A DNA stretch of 64,000 nt from the NCBI GenBank assembly GCA_038400315.1, contig CP151667.1, forward strand, positions 5,591,174 to 5,655,173, read 5' to 3'. The DNA is from Isosphaeraceae bacterium EP7. Lineage in GTDB: Bacteria; Planctomycetota; Planctomycetia; Isosphaerales; Isosphaeraceae. Shown here piece after piece: positions 51,560-62,761 of this stretch. Numbering within the stretch: position 1 is the stretch's first letter; every line of letters begins with the position of its first letter. The notes beneath the pieces are model-generated. The model did no database searches, had not been told where the DNA came from, and worked only from the letters and a program-made list of their open reading frames with translations. The translations under genes were made by a program, and so were the position numbers.

Positions 51560-51775
51560 TCAGGAACCGCTGCCGGTCAGGGTCACGCTCTCACGCCAGG
51601 CCTTGCGAGCCTCCAGGTCTTCGACATCACCCAACAGTTCTTCGCGGATGATGGAGATGCCCTGGGGGGCCTCGATCCCGAGCCTGACCTGATTCTTGTC
51701 GAGCTTGACGACGATGATCCGGATGTCGTCGCCGATCAAAATCCGTTCCGACCGCTTGCGGCTGAGTACGAGCAT
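51560..51775 (-). CDS. csrA: carbon storage regulator CsrA
   Basis: 71 residues from the ATG at 51775, with AGGAGG 5 nt upstream. MLVLSRKRSERILIGDDI and VRLGIEAPQGISIIREEL are the RNA-binding strands. It binds GGA motifs in mRNA leaders. It stands alone, with a terminator immediately after it. Confidence 0.96.
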   Translation of the reverse strand: MLVLSRKRSERILIGDDIRIIVVKLDKNQVRLGIEAPQGISIIREELLGDVEDLEARKAWRESVTLTGSGS

Positions 51776-51922
51776 CGTCGCCTCCTGGTGTCTCCGGGGC
51801 CCATCCCTTGGGCATCCCGGTCCGTGGTCTTCATCCTGCAACCACTAAGACTTCGCGTTTCAAGCCCGATCCACGACAGAGATTCGCCGATCCTGGGCCA
51901 AACTTGAACGGTTCCGCAAAAA

Positions 51923-53029
51923 TCAATCAATTCGACCCGCACGGCCGGCCCCCTTGGGTCGCTTCAACCTGAACGGGATCATCCAGTTAAGGGCGAAATG
52001 ATTGAGCCTGCGAGTGTCAAGCAATTCGTGAATTCCGGTCCCGCGGCAGACCTCTCCGGTCGCCTCGCGGATCTCCCAGTCCGAGATCCATCGCAGGTAG
52101 AACGGCCCTGAATCGACGAGCGAGCGAGGACGGACAAGGATCTCGGCCCCGTCGGCGGAGATCCGGATCAGGCCCGGGAATGGGATGCCGAACCCGGACC
52201 GAGCGGGTTCGTCCATGATAATGGCGGCGGGGCTGCTGGACTCGGATTGAGCCTCGCCGGCGTGGGATAGCCAGAGCGATCGATGGTTCCCGTCCTCGGT
52301 CATCGAGTCGTAATAGACGCAGGTCCGATCGCCCAGATGGGCCCGTCCCCAGCCCCATCGGCGCACCGAGACGGAAAGCTCGTGGGCACCGGCGTTGTGA
52401 TCGTGATAGCCACGCCCTCGGAATTCCAGGGGAGGCGTGCCGTCGATGACGATCTCCCCCTCAACCCGGCAGTCGGCGGCCGCCAGGATCCAGGTATGGG
52501 GCGAGCCCGGGGTGCCCAGTTCTGACTCGAAGGGCACGGTGGCCGCCGCGGGCCGGAATCGAAGCTTGGCTCGGATTCGCCTGCGGCCGTCGACATCCGG
52601 GACATCGACCTTGATCAAATAGCCTTCGTCGTCCCGCGACACGACGCTCCCGGCCACATCAACGCGGAATGGGCGGGCGGTCTGAGTAAAATCGTCGCGT
52701 CGATGGACATTGAGCGCGAACGCCCGTGTTTCCGCGCCGGGCTGGCCAGGCCAACGCCGGGGCGGCCCAGGCTCACCCGGGCGATACCAGCTGATCCCGA
52801 CCGCGCAGTGGTCGAGCGGATCGGGCGCCACCCCTCGCCCCGTGCGGAGGACTTTCCGCGATGGGACCCCATAGGCGGGGTCGAACGGACATCCCGCGTA
52901 GAAGATGATCACGACAGCGTCGCGGCCGTCGTCGGAGATGGCGTCGAAGTACCACCACTCCTGAGAGCCAGGCGTCTTCCTCGCGAAGAAGCGGTCGGGG
53001 TCGGGCGTCAAGGCCGCCGGTTCGTTCAA
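51923..53029 (-). CDS. CrtC-like carotenoid 1,2-hydratase family protein
   Basis: 368 residues. GSQEWWYFDAIS near the N-terminus and GRGYHDHNAG in the middle are the lipocalin-like CrtC hallmarks (hydration of the psi end group of acyclic carotenoids). It is last in the minus-strand run GGPP synthase-crtI-crtB-crtC, 35 nt after crtB. This context makes a carotenoid role likely. Confidence 0.8.
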   Translation of the reverse strand: MNEPAALTPDPDRFFARKTPGSQEWWYFDAISDDGRDAVVIIFYAGCPFDPAYGVPSRKVLRTGRGVAPDPLDHCAVGISWYRPGEPGPPRRWPGQPGAETRAFALNVHRRDDFTQTARPFRVDVAGSVVSRDDEGYLIKVDVPDVDGRRRIRAKLRFRPAAATVPFESELGTPGSPHTWILAAADCRVEGEIVIDGTPPLEFRGRGYHDHNAGAHELSVSVRRWGWGRAHLGDRTCVYYDSMTEDGNHRSLWLSHAGEAQSESSSPAAIIMDEPARSGFGIPFPGLIRISADGAEILVRPRSLVDSGPFYLRWISDWEIREATGEVCRGTGIHELLDTRRLNHFALNWMIPFRLKRPKGAGRAGRID

Positions 53030-53064
53030 GGGACGTTCCGCCTCTTGCTCGCGGGAGTTGAGAT

Positions 53065-53964
53065 TCAGAGCCAGAACCGGCGAGCCGCATCAGCCCACCC
53101 CTCGCCCTGGCAGGCGGCCAGCGTGGCGAGTTTTCGGGCCCCCGACACCCGGGCCCGCGACCGGAACACATCCAGGCCTTGCCGCTCGATCGCCCCCAGG
53201 ATCCCGCCGTAGAGCCGCCCCATCACCCGGACCGTCAAGCGACTCGACGCCCCTTCCAACCAGGCCACGCCCGCCTCGGCCTCGGCGTAATAGTGCCTGG
53301 CACGCCCGATCTGGAACGTCATCAAGTCGCGGAATCCGTCGTTGACGTCCCCTCGTGCAATCTGAGCTTCGGTCACGCCAAACCGACGAAGCTCATCCTG
53401 CGGCAGATAGACGCGGCCCATCGCCGAGTCCTCGCCCACGTCACGCAGGATATTGGTGAGCTGCATCGCGGTGCCGAGCGCCAGAGCCTGGGGGAAGCAG
53501 CGGTCGTCGCGATAGCCGAAGAGATGGGTCATCATCAGGCCGACGACTCCGGCCACTCGGTAGCAGTAGAGGTCGAGCGCGGCGAAATCCTCGTATTGGC
53601 GGACGGTCAGGTCCATTTCCATGCCGTCGAGCAGGTCGTCGAACAGCGGCCGGGGAATCGAACGCTCGCGGACGGTCCGGCGGAACGCGGACAATCCGGG
53701 CGCGACCGGCCCTCGTCCATAAGCATCGTCGAGCGAGGCCCGAGCGAAGTCCAGCCGCGCGACGGCCTCGGCCGGGCTCGCGGCGTCGTCGACCCCATTA
53801 TCCGCCCAGCGGCAGAAACCGTACACGGCATAGGCATGGGCGCGGGTCTTACGAGGCAGGCAGGTCGAGGCGAAGTAGAAGGTTTTGGCGTACGACCGGG
53901 TCACCCGCCGGCAGACGCGCGTCCCGCGCTCGTTGGCCTCGTCGGTGCAGGTCTTGACGCTCAA
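53065..53964 (-). CDS. crtB: phytoene/squalene synthase family (CrtB)
   Basis: 299 residues. RSYAKTFYFASTCLPRKTR and YAVYGFCRWADNGVDD start the family domain. The two DxxxD motifs are DNGVD (first) and DVGED in NILRDVGED (second). It condenses two GGPP to phytoene. Its ATG overlaps the crtI stop (ATGA at 53964-53961). Confidence 0.9.
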   Translation of the reverse strand: MSVKTCTDEANERGTRVCRRVTRSYAKTFYFASTCLPRKTRAHAYAVYGFCRWADNGVDDAASPAEAVARLDFARASLDDAYGRGPVAPGLSAFRRTVRERSIPRPLFDDLLDGMEMDLTVRQYEDFAALDLYCYRVAGVVGLMMTHLFGYRDDRCFPQALALGTAMQLTNILRDVGEDSAMGRVYLPQDELRRFGVTEAQIARGDVNDGFRDLMTFQIGRARHYYAEAEAGVAWLEGASSRLTVRVMGRLYGGILGAIERQGLDVFRSRARVSGARKLATLAACQGEGWADAARRFWL

Positions 53965-55499
53965 AGGAACCGCTCCAGCACCTTCGCGCTGCTGATGACT
54001 CCGGGCAGGCCCGCGCCAGGGTGCGTCCCCGCGCCGACGAAGTAGAGCCCGTTCACATCCTCGCTCCGGTTATGAGGCCGGAACCAGGCGGATTGAGTCA
54101 GCGTCGGCTCGAACTGGAATGCGGAACCCTGGTAGGCGTCGAGCTGCGTCTCGAAGTCTTTGGGCGTGAAGGTGATCTTCGAGATGACATGCTTGCGGAC
54201 GTCCGGGAGCAGGTGCTCGCGTTCGAGCGAGGCCAGGATCCGATCGGCGTATTCATCCTTGATGGCGTCCCAATCCTGGCCGCCCCCCAGGTGCGGCACC
54301 GGGCTGAGGACGTAGAAGCACTCGCAGCCCGGTGGCGCCAGGCTCGGGTCGGTCCGGGTCGGGGCATGCAGGTAGAGCGAGAAGTCCTCGGCCACCACCT
54401 TCGCGTCGAAGATGTCGCCGAGCAGCCCCTGGTACCTCGGCCCCAGGATAATCGAGTGGTGAGGCATGTGCTCGTAGGTCCGATCCGTGCCGAAGTAGAG
54501 CACGAAGAGCGACATGGCATACTTCATCTTCTCGATCCGCCGGTCGGTCCACTTCCGCCGGTGCTCGGGCTTGATCAGCTTGCGGTAGGTGTTTGCCACG
54601 TCGCCGTTGGAGACGACCACATCGGCCGTCAGCCGCTCGCCCCCCTGCACTCGCACGCCCGAAACATGCCCGTTCTCGATCTCGATCTCCTCGACACGAC
54701 GGTTCAGCTCGATCGTGCCGCCCAGGTCTTCGAACAGCCGGACCAGGCCGCGGACGAGCGCCCCGGTCCCACCCATGGCGAAGTGGACGCCCCAGGTCCG
54801 TTCGAGGAAGTGGATCATCGAGTAGATCGACGACGAGCGGAGCGGGTTGCCGCCGATCAGCAGCGGCTCGAAGCTGAAGACCTGCCGCAGCGCGGGGTCC
54901 TTGATGAACTTCGACACCTGGGCATACACCGAACGATCGGCGCGGAGGCGGATGAGGTCGGGCGCGACCTTGGCCATCTCCCAGATCGAGTGGAACGAGT
55001 GATCGGCCAGGTCGGTGAAGGCCCGGTCGAAGATGCGACGGCTGTAGTCGAGGAACGCCCGATAGCCGGCCACGTCGTCGGGGTTGAACCGGGCGATCTC
55101 GCCTTCGAGTCGCTCCGTGTCTCCGTTGTAGTCGAAGGTCCGGCCATCATCGAAGAAGATCCGGTAGAACGGGTCGCATGGGACGATCGTGGCGTAATCG
55201 GCGATCGTCCGGCCGGCCAGGGCCGCGAGCTCGTCGAGGACGAACGGGACGGTCACGATGGTGGGGCCCGCGTCGTAGGTGAAGCCGTTGTCCTCGTAGA
55301 CGTAGGCCCGGCCGCCCGGCTTGTCTCTCATCTCCAGGATGGTCGTCCCGTACCCTTTGGCCGCCAGCCTGATGCCCGCGGCCAGGCCGCCGAAGCCACT
55401 GCCGATGACGACCGCCGTCTTGCCCTGGCCGGTTTGCCGGGCCTTCGACTCCAGGCGTTTTCGCGGGGCGACGTCCTGGGTGGCGAAATCGAGGGGCAT
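53961..55499 (-). CDS. crtI: phytoene desaturase (CrtI-type)
   Basis: 512 residues from the ATG at 55499. Rossmann VVIGSGFGGLAAGIRLAAKG near 30, GGRAYVYEDNGFTYDAGPT, and C-terminal GLYFVGAGTHPGAGLPGVI with a second flavin contact are CrtI hallmarks. It introduces double bonds into phytoene, using FAD. It is coupled to crtB and lies 35 nt after the polyprenyl synthase gene. Confidence 0.92.
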   Translation of the reverse strand: MPLDFATQDVAPRKRLESKARQTGQGKTAVVIGSGFGGLAAGIRLAAKGYGTTILEMRDKPGGRAYVYEDNGFTYDAGPTIVTVPFVLDELAALAGRTIADYATIVPCDPFYRIFFDDGRTFDYNGDTERLEGEIARFNPDDVAGYRAFLDYSRRIFDRAFTDLADHSFHSIWEMAKVAPDLIRLRADRSVYAQVSKFIKDPALRQVFSFEPLLIGGNPLRSSSIYSMIHFLERTWGVHFAMGGTGALVRGLVRLFEDLGGTIELNRRVEEIEIENGHVSGVRVQGGERLTADVVVSNGDVANTYRKLIKPEHRRKWTDRRIEKMKYAMSLFVLYFGTDRTYEHMPHHSIILGPRYQGLLGDIFDAKVVAEDFSLYLHAPTRTDPSLAPPGCECFYVLSPVPHLGGGQDWDAIKDEYADRILASLEREHLLPDVRKHVISKITFTPKDFETQLDAYQGSAFQFEPTLTQSAWFRPHNRSEDVNGLYFVGAGTHPGAGLPGVISSAKVLERFL

Positions 55500-55534
55500 C
55501 AGGTCGTCGTTCCTGGCATGGGGCCGGTTCTGAT

Positions 55535-56686
55535 TCAGGTGACCGTCACCGGGCAAGGCTCGCCGATCACCGAAGCAGGGGTGGCCTGCGGCGGCGTCGG
55601 GAAGCCGAAAAGGTCCATCAGGGCGACGAAGGAACGCCGCTGGGCCGGCTCGATTGACGAGGCCCGGAGCGCCTCGACCGCTTCTCGCTGGAGATTCATG
55701 AGCGTGTCGCGGCTCGACTCGATGGCCCCGCTGTTGCGGATCAGGGCCAGCAGGCGATGCCGCCTCAGGACTCCCGCGGGTGCCTCCAGTGCGTCTTCGA
55801 TGGCGCGTCGACCGCGCTCCGTCGAGGCCCGATAGGCACGCATCAGAACGTACGTTCGCTTGCCCGAGTCGAGGTCCGCGTGATCGCCGGACGTCTCGTC
55901 GGCCTCGAGCCCCTCCAGGTCGTTGCGCACCTGGTAGCCGAAGCCGAGCAGGTCGCCGAACTTGTCGAGCGCCCGGCAGACCGAGGAAGGCGCCCCGGCC
56001 AGGACGGCCCCCAGGACCAGGGGGCCCGAGACGCTGTAGCGGGCGGTCTTACGCAGGTAGGCCTCGACGACATGTTCCTCGTCGAGCGTGTCGAGTGGGC
56101 AATTGCCATAGAGGACGTCGAGCGCCTCGCCCAGTCCCGTCTCCAGCATCATGTCGGCGACCAGCCGATGGACGCGGCCAAGCCGCGAGTCGTCGAGGCC
56201 CGACCGGGCGATGAGCCGCAGGCCCAGCGAGCAGAGCAGGTCGCCGGAGATCAGGGCCAGGTCGGCGGCCGATTTCCGGGTGGTGGGGCACTCGGGCGTG
56301 CTCGACCGGAGGCGAAGGTCTTCGTGCAGGGTCGCCCGGTCGCGCCTGAGCAGGCTGGCGTCGATCAGGTCATCGTGCACGAGCATGAAGGCGTGGAGGA
56401 TCTCCAGGCTCGCGGCGCAGAGCCAGACCGGCCTGGGCGGAGGCTCGCTCCCGCCTTGCAAGATCCGGTAGCTGGCCAGGCAGAGACGGGGCCTGAGCCG
56501 CTTGCCCCCCCGCACCACGAACTCCGAGGCCGCCTCGTACAGCGGCCGGACGTGGGGGTTGGAGGCGTACTTCCGCCCGGTCTGGGCGAGGAACGCCGTC
56601 AAATAACGGTCGACCCGCTCGCGATCGCGGGCGGGCGAGACTTCCGCCGATGCCGAGCACGTCGCGGAACTTGCAAGCTCGGGCAT
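55535..56686 (-). CDS. polyprenyl diphosphate synthase (GGPP synthase-like)
   Basis: 383 residues. The first Asp-rich motif is HDDLID near 104; GGKRLRPRL precedes it. The second Asp-rich motif is altered to RNDLEGLEAD, losing the first Asp of DDxxD. As the first gene of the carotenoid operon it should make GGPP for CrtB. The changed second motif may reduce metal binding but is tolerated in some trans-prenyltransferases. Confidence 0.85.
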   Translation of the reverse strand: MPELASSATCSASAEVSPARDRERVDRYLTAFLAQTGRKYASNPHVRPLYEAASEFVVRGGKRLRPRLCLASYRILQGGSEPPPRPVWLCAASLEILHAFMLVHDDLIDASLLRRDRATLHEDLRLRSSTPECPTTRKSAADLALISGDLLCSLGLRLIARSGLDDSRLGRVHRLVADMMLETGLGEALDVLYGNCPLDTLDEEHVVEAYLRKTARYSVSGPLVLGAVLAGAPSSVCRALDKFGDLLGFGYQVRNDLEGLEADETSGDHADLDSGKRTYVLMRAYRASTERGRRAIEDALEAPAGVLRRHRLLALIRNSGAIESSRDTLMNLQREAVEALRASSIEPAQRRSFVALMDLFGFPTPPQATPASVIGEPCPVTVT

Positions 56687-56940
56687 GGATCCGACCCCCG
56701 CGACTCGAGACGACCACCAGGGGTCGCAGCCCAGCCCTCGACACGCCGGAGATCCGGCGTCATCCCGGGATTTCGTCGGGCTCGATTCAATCCCTGAGCA
56801 TTGTACTCCCCCGGATAGGGGGCAATGACGAAGGGTCTCGACTCAGGAACGGGGGCGAGTCGAGACGTCCGCAGGGAGGATGACGGGGGCCCGTCGCGCG
56901 CCCGAGAGAGGTGCGCGACGGGGGCGGGCAAGGCGGCGTT

Positions 56941-57546
56941 TCAGTCGTCCTCGTCGATCTTCAGGTCGAGCAGGAAGTCGGCGACGGCGTCCTCACCGAT
57001 CGCGGCTTCCTTCTGGAGCGGGATCACGTCGACGTCGGTCTCGGGCGCCTTCTTCGGGGGCGAGCCCGTGACCGTCTTGGGTGGATCGACTCCCGGGATG
57101 GTGGTCGGCTCCTCGCCGAAGTCGAGCTCGAAGGTCTCGTCGTCGATGCTGTCGTCGATGAGGGCCTCGCTGATCGCCGTGTCGCCCGGCGCGGCGGCCC
57201 TGACCGAGGCGACCTTCACCGGAGTCCTGGAGGCGAGCTCGCTGATCTGATCAATCCGGAACTTGATCGGGCCGACGGTGAGGGTGTCGCCGTTCTTCAG
57301 CGCGACGGGCTTCTCCACCTTCTGGCCGTTGACGAGCGTGCCGTTGGAGCTGCCCAGGTCCTTGACCATGAGCTTCCCCTTGCTCTCGTACAGCTCGCAG
57401 TGCCTGCGGCTGACCTGAGAAGAGTTGATACGGAGCTGGCAGTCTTCCTGCCGCCCGACCGTGGTCACGCCCCCGGCTAGTTTGACCACGTTCGAAGCGC
57501 TCCGTCCCTTCAGGACGGATAGCTGATAATCCATAGTCGAGATCAT
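56941..57546 (-). CDS. FHA-domain protein
   Basis: 201 residues (an ATG at 57534 is an alternative start). The FHA domain spans about 6-100, with TTVGRQEDCQLRI, SRRHCELYE and DLGSSNGTLVNG, so it should bind phosphothreonine peptides. The C-terminal half is acidic and low in order. It stands alone between the carotenoid and ggt genes. It may be a target of the many Ser/Thr kinases. Confidence 0.88.
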   Translation of the reverse strand: MISTMDYQLSVLKGRSASNVVKLAGGVTTVGRQEDCQLRINSSQVSRRHCELYESKGKLMVKDLGSSNGTLVNGQKVEKPVALKNGDTLTVGPIKFRIDQISELASRTPVKVASVRAAAPGDTAISEALIDDSIDDETFELDFGEEPTTIPGVDPPKTVTGSPPKKAPETDVDVIPLQKEAAIGEDAVADFLLDLKIDEDD

Positions 57547-57724
57547 CCTGCTCGGGAACCGCGATCGGTCAGTGAACCCCGGGCCCCCCGCGCGTGGGCC
57601 GAGACGACATTCTGCCCCTAGCTTAACTCATGGATTCGGCCCGTCGCAATCATCCGCGCCACGCTTCGCGATGACGAACTCGTCGGCCCGCCTCGGAGGT
57701 TGCGTCTTGGGCACACCGAGTCGA

Positions 57725-59440
<1,716 letters not shown>

Positions 59441-59502
59441 CGGGTCACCTCGGTCGGTTCGCAACGGGCGTTCATGCGTGCGAAGCCGGCCGATGACAAC
59501 GC

Positions 59503-59534
59503 GCCCCCCGACCCGAGTCAAGCGGTCGGGGGGC
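59503..59534 (-). terminator. hairpin terminator after the RND genes
   Basis: GCCCCCCGAC (59503-59512) and GTCGGGGGGC (59525-59534) form a 10-bp perfect stem just past the RND stop at 59548. Confidence 0.6.
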
Positions 59535-59547
59535 GCGGCTACTCCGA

Positions 59548-62500
59548 TCAGTGGGAGACGACAAGCTCGGTCTCGACCAGGTTGGCGTCGTCGGATTCCG
59601 CCGACTCCCTGACCGGCCGGCGCCACTCGGCCAGGCGCTGCATCACGACGTAGAAGACGGGGACGAAGAAGACGGCCAGGAAGGTCGCCGCGATCATCCC
59701 GCCGAAGACGGCCGTGCCCAGCGAGCGGCGGCTGGCGGCACCGGCCCCGGTGGCGTTGACCAGGGGGTAGATCCCCAGGATGAACGCGAACGAGGTCATC
59801 AGGATCGGCCTGAACCGCATCCGGGAGGCCTTGATCGCCGCGTCGACGATCGAGAGGCCCTGGGCCCTCAGCTCGCGGGCGAACTCGACGATCAGGATCG
59901 CGTTCTTGCTCGCCAGCGCGATGATGAGCACGATACCGATCTGCGTATAGATATTATTATCCATCCCGCGATACGACACCGCGGCCACGGTCCCCAGCAG
60001 GGCCAAAGGGACGACCAGGATCACCGCGGCCGGCATCGTCCAGCTCTCGTACTGGGCGGCGAGCACCAGGTAGACCATCAGGACGCCAAAGGCGAAGACA
60101 TAGATGGCCTGGCCGCCGACGCGCTTCTCCTGGTACGACATCCCGGTCCACTCGTAGCCCATCGAGCCGGGGAGCTTGCGCTCGGCCATCTGCTCCATGA
60201 GCAACATGGCCTGGCCCGAGCTGAACCCCGGCGCGGCCTGCCCCTGCACGGTCGCGGCCGGGTAGAGGTTGTACCTGGGGATGATCTGCGGGCCGTTGGA
60301 CCGCTCGACGTTGGCGACCGTGCTCAGCGGGATCATCTGGCCGTTGAGGTTGCGCACCTCCAGCCGGCGAATGTCCTCGGGATTACGGCGGAACTTCTGG
60401 TCGGCCTGAACCCGGACCTGCCAGGTGCGGCCGAACTTGTTGAAGTCATTGACATAGGCCGACCCCAGCGAGGCCTGCAAGGTGTTGTAGAGTCGGGCCA
60501 GGGGGATGCCCAGGCTCTTGGCCTTCTCGCGGTCGATGTTGGCGTAGATCTGCGGGACGCCCGATCGGAACGAGGTCTGCAAGGCGGTCAGGCCGGTCTG
60601 GGAATTGCCGTCTCGGACCATCTCCTCGGCCACCTGCTGCATCTCGGCCAGGCCGGTGCCCCCCTTGTCTTCCAGCTTCAGCTCGAAGCCGCCCGCCGTC
60701 CCCAGGCCCATGATGGCCGGAGGCGGGAAGGCGAAGATCATCGCCTCGGGGATCTTCTGGGCCTCGGTCATGAAGTGGGTGAGGATCCCCTGCAGGCTCT
60801 TCTCGGGGTGCGGCGTCCGCTCTTCGAACGGCTCCAGGTCGAGGTAATACGTGGCCGCGTTGGGCAGCGCGGCGCCGTCGAGCAGCGAGTTGCCGCCGTT
60901 CATGAACCAGCCGCGGACCCCTGGGGTCCCTTCGAGAATCTTGTTGACCTTGGCGATGACGGCGCGGGTGCGCTCCTCGGAGGCCGCGTCGGGGAGCTGG
61001 ATGCCCATGATCGCATAGCCCTGGTCCTCGGTCGGCAGGAACCCGGTCGGCAGCTTGGTGAACCACCAGCCGGTCAGGGCCACCAGGGCGAGGAACAGGG
61101 TCATCATCGGCAGGGTATGCCGCACCGCGCGGGTGACGATCGACGCGTAGATGGCCTCGCATCGGTCGTAGATGCGGTTGAACCAGGTGAAGAACCAGTT
61201 CTTCTTCTCCGCGGTCGGCCGCAGGTAGACGGCGCACTGCGCGGGCTTGAGCGTCACGGCGTTGATGGCGCTGATGATGGCCGTGGCGGCGATGGTCAGC
61301 GAGAACTGGCGGTAGAGCTGCCCGGTGATCCCGCCCAGGAACGAGGCGGGGAGGAACACGGCCATCAGGACGAGCGTGATGCCGATGACCGGCCCGATCA
61401 CCTCGCCCATCGCCTTGATCGTCGCGTCCTTGGGGCTCAGCTTGCCGCGGTCGATGTGATGGACGGCGTTCTCGACGATGACGATGGCGTCGTCGACCAC
61501 GATGCCGATGGCCAGCACCAGGCCGAAGAGGGTGAGCATGTTGATCGAGAAGCCCATCGCCGCCATCGCGGCGAAGGCGCCGATGATCGTCACCGGCACG
61601 GTGGTCGCTGGGATCAGGACCGCCCGCCAGTCTTGCAGGAAGACCATGATGACGATGAGGACCAGGATGCCGGCCTCGAAGAGGGTCTTGTAGACCTCGT
61701 GGATGGCCTCGTCGACGAACGCGGTCGGGTTGAACGGGGTGCTGTACTCGACCCCCTCGGGCAGCCTGGCCTTGATGACCTGCATGGCCGCATCGATCCG
61801 CTTGGCCACGTCGAGGGCGTTGGCTCCCGGGAGCTGGAAGACGCCGATGCCGGCGGCCGGCTTGCCGCGGATCTCGACCCACTGGTCGTACGACTGGGCG
61901 CCCAGCTCGATGCGTGCGATATCCTTGATGCGCGTCAGCCGCATGCGGGAGGGCTGGTCCTCGACGGCCTTGACGATGATGTTGCCGAACTGCTCCGGCT
62001 CGCTCAGCCGCCCCATGGTGGTCACGGTGAACTGGAAGTTCTGGCCCTCGGACGTTGGCGACTGGCCAACCTGGCCGGCGGCGACCTGGACGTTCTGCTC
62101 GGAGATCGACGCCAGAACATCCTCGGTGGTGAGGTTACGGGCCTTGAGCTTCTCCGGGTCGAGCCAGATACGCATGCCATAGCTGGAGCCGCCGAAGACC
62201 ATGATGTCGCCGACCCCGGTGATTCGGCTCAGCGCATCCTTGACGTACAGCGTGGCGTAATTGCTGAGGAAGAGGCTGTCGTACCGTCGGTCGGGCGAGG
62301 TGAGGGCGACGACCATGATGATGCTGGTCGACTGCTTCTTGGTCGTGACCCCCTGCCGCTGAACTTCCTGCGGAAGCCTCGGCTGGGCGATGGCAACCCG
62401 GTTCTGCACCAGGACCTGGGCCCGGTCCAGGTCGGTGCCGACCTCGAAGGTGACCGTCAGGCTGTACGCCCCGTTGGAGGCGCAGCTCGAGTTCATGTAG

Positions 62501-62730
62501 AGCATGCCCTCGACGCCGTTGATCTCCTGCTCGATGGGAGAGGCCACGGTATCGGAGAGCACCTGGGCGTCGGCGCCAGGGTAGGCGGCGACGACCATGA
62601 CCGTCGGCGGCGTGATCGAGGGGTATTGCTCGATCGGCAGGTTATACATCATGACCGCGCCCACGAGCATCGTCATGATGGCGATGACGTTGGCGAAGAT
62701 CGGCCGTTCGATGAAGAATTTCGAGAACAT
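59548..62730 (-). CDS. RND efflux pump inner-membrane subunit (AcrB/HAE1 family)
   Basis: 1,060 residues from the ATG at 62730 (MFSKFFIERPIFANVIAIM is the classic start). Twelve membrane segments and two large periplasmic loops are evident, with the proton-relay Asp pair in GIVVDDAIVIVEN. It exports hydrophobic compounds by proton antiport. It follows its adaptor gene by 31 nt. No outer-membrane TolC-like gene is within the window. Confidence 0.94.
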   Translation of the reverse strand: MFSKFFIERPIFANVIAIMTMLVGAVMMYNLPIEQYPSITPPTVMVVAAYPGADAQVLSDTVASPIEQEINGVEGMLYMNSSCASNGAYSLTVTFEVGTDLDRAQVLVQNRVAIAQPRLPQEVQRQGVTTKKQSTSIIMVVALTSPDRRYDSLFLSNYATLYVKDALSRITGVGDIMVFGGSSYGMRIWLDPEKLKARNLTTEDVLASISEQNVQVAAGQVGQSPTSEGQNFQFTVTTMGRLSEPEQFGNIIVKAVEDQPSRMRLTRIKDIARIELGAQSYDQWVEIRGKPAAGIGVFQLPGANALDVAKRIDAAMQVIKARLPEGVEYSTPFNPTAFVDEAIHEVYKTLFEAGILVLIVIMVFLQDWRAVLIPATTVPVTIIGAFAAMAAMGFSINMLTLFGLVLAIGIVVDDAIVIVENAVHHIDRGKLSPKDATIKAMGEVIGPVIGITLVLMAVFLPASFLGGITGQLYRQFSLTIAATAIISAINAVTLKPAQCAVYLRPTAEKKNWFFTWFNRIYDRCEAIYASIVTRAVRHTLPMMTLFLALVALTGWWFTKLPTGFLPTEDQGYAIMGIQLPDAASEERTRAVIAKVNKILEGTPGVRGWFMNGGNSLLDGAALPNAATYYLDLEPFEERTPHPEKSLQGILTHFMTEAQKIPEAMIFAFPPPAIMGLGTAGGFELKLEDKGGTGLAEMQQVAEEMVRDGNSQTGLTALQTSFRSGVPQIYANIDREKAKSLGIPLARLYNTLQASLGSAYVNDFNKFGRTWQVRVQADQKFRRNPEDIRRLEVRNLNGQMIPLSTVANVERSNGPQIIPRYNLYPAATVQGQAAPGFSSGQAMLLMEQMAERKLPGSMGYEWTGMSYQEKRVGGQAIYVFAFGVLMVYLVLAAQYESWTMPAAVILVVPLALLGTVAAVSYRGMDNNIYTQIGIVLIIALASKNAILIVEFARELRAQGLSIVDAAIKASRMRFRPILMTSFAFILGIYPLVNATGAGAASRRSLGTAVFGGMIAATFLAVFFVPVFYVVMQRLAEWRRPVRESAESDDANLVETELVVSH

Positions 62731-62761
62731 GTGGGGGTCTGCCCGTCGGCCTCTGGAGTGT

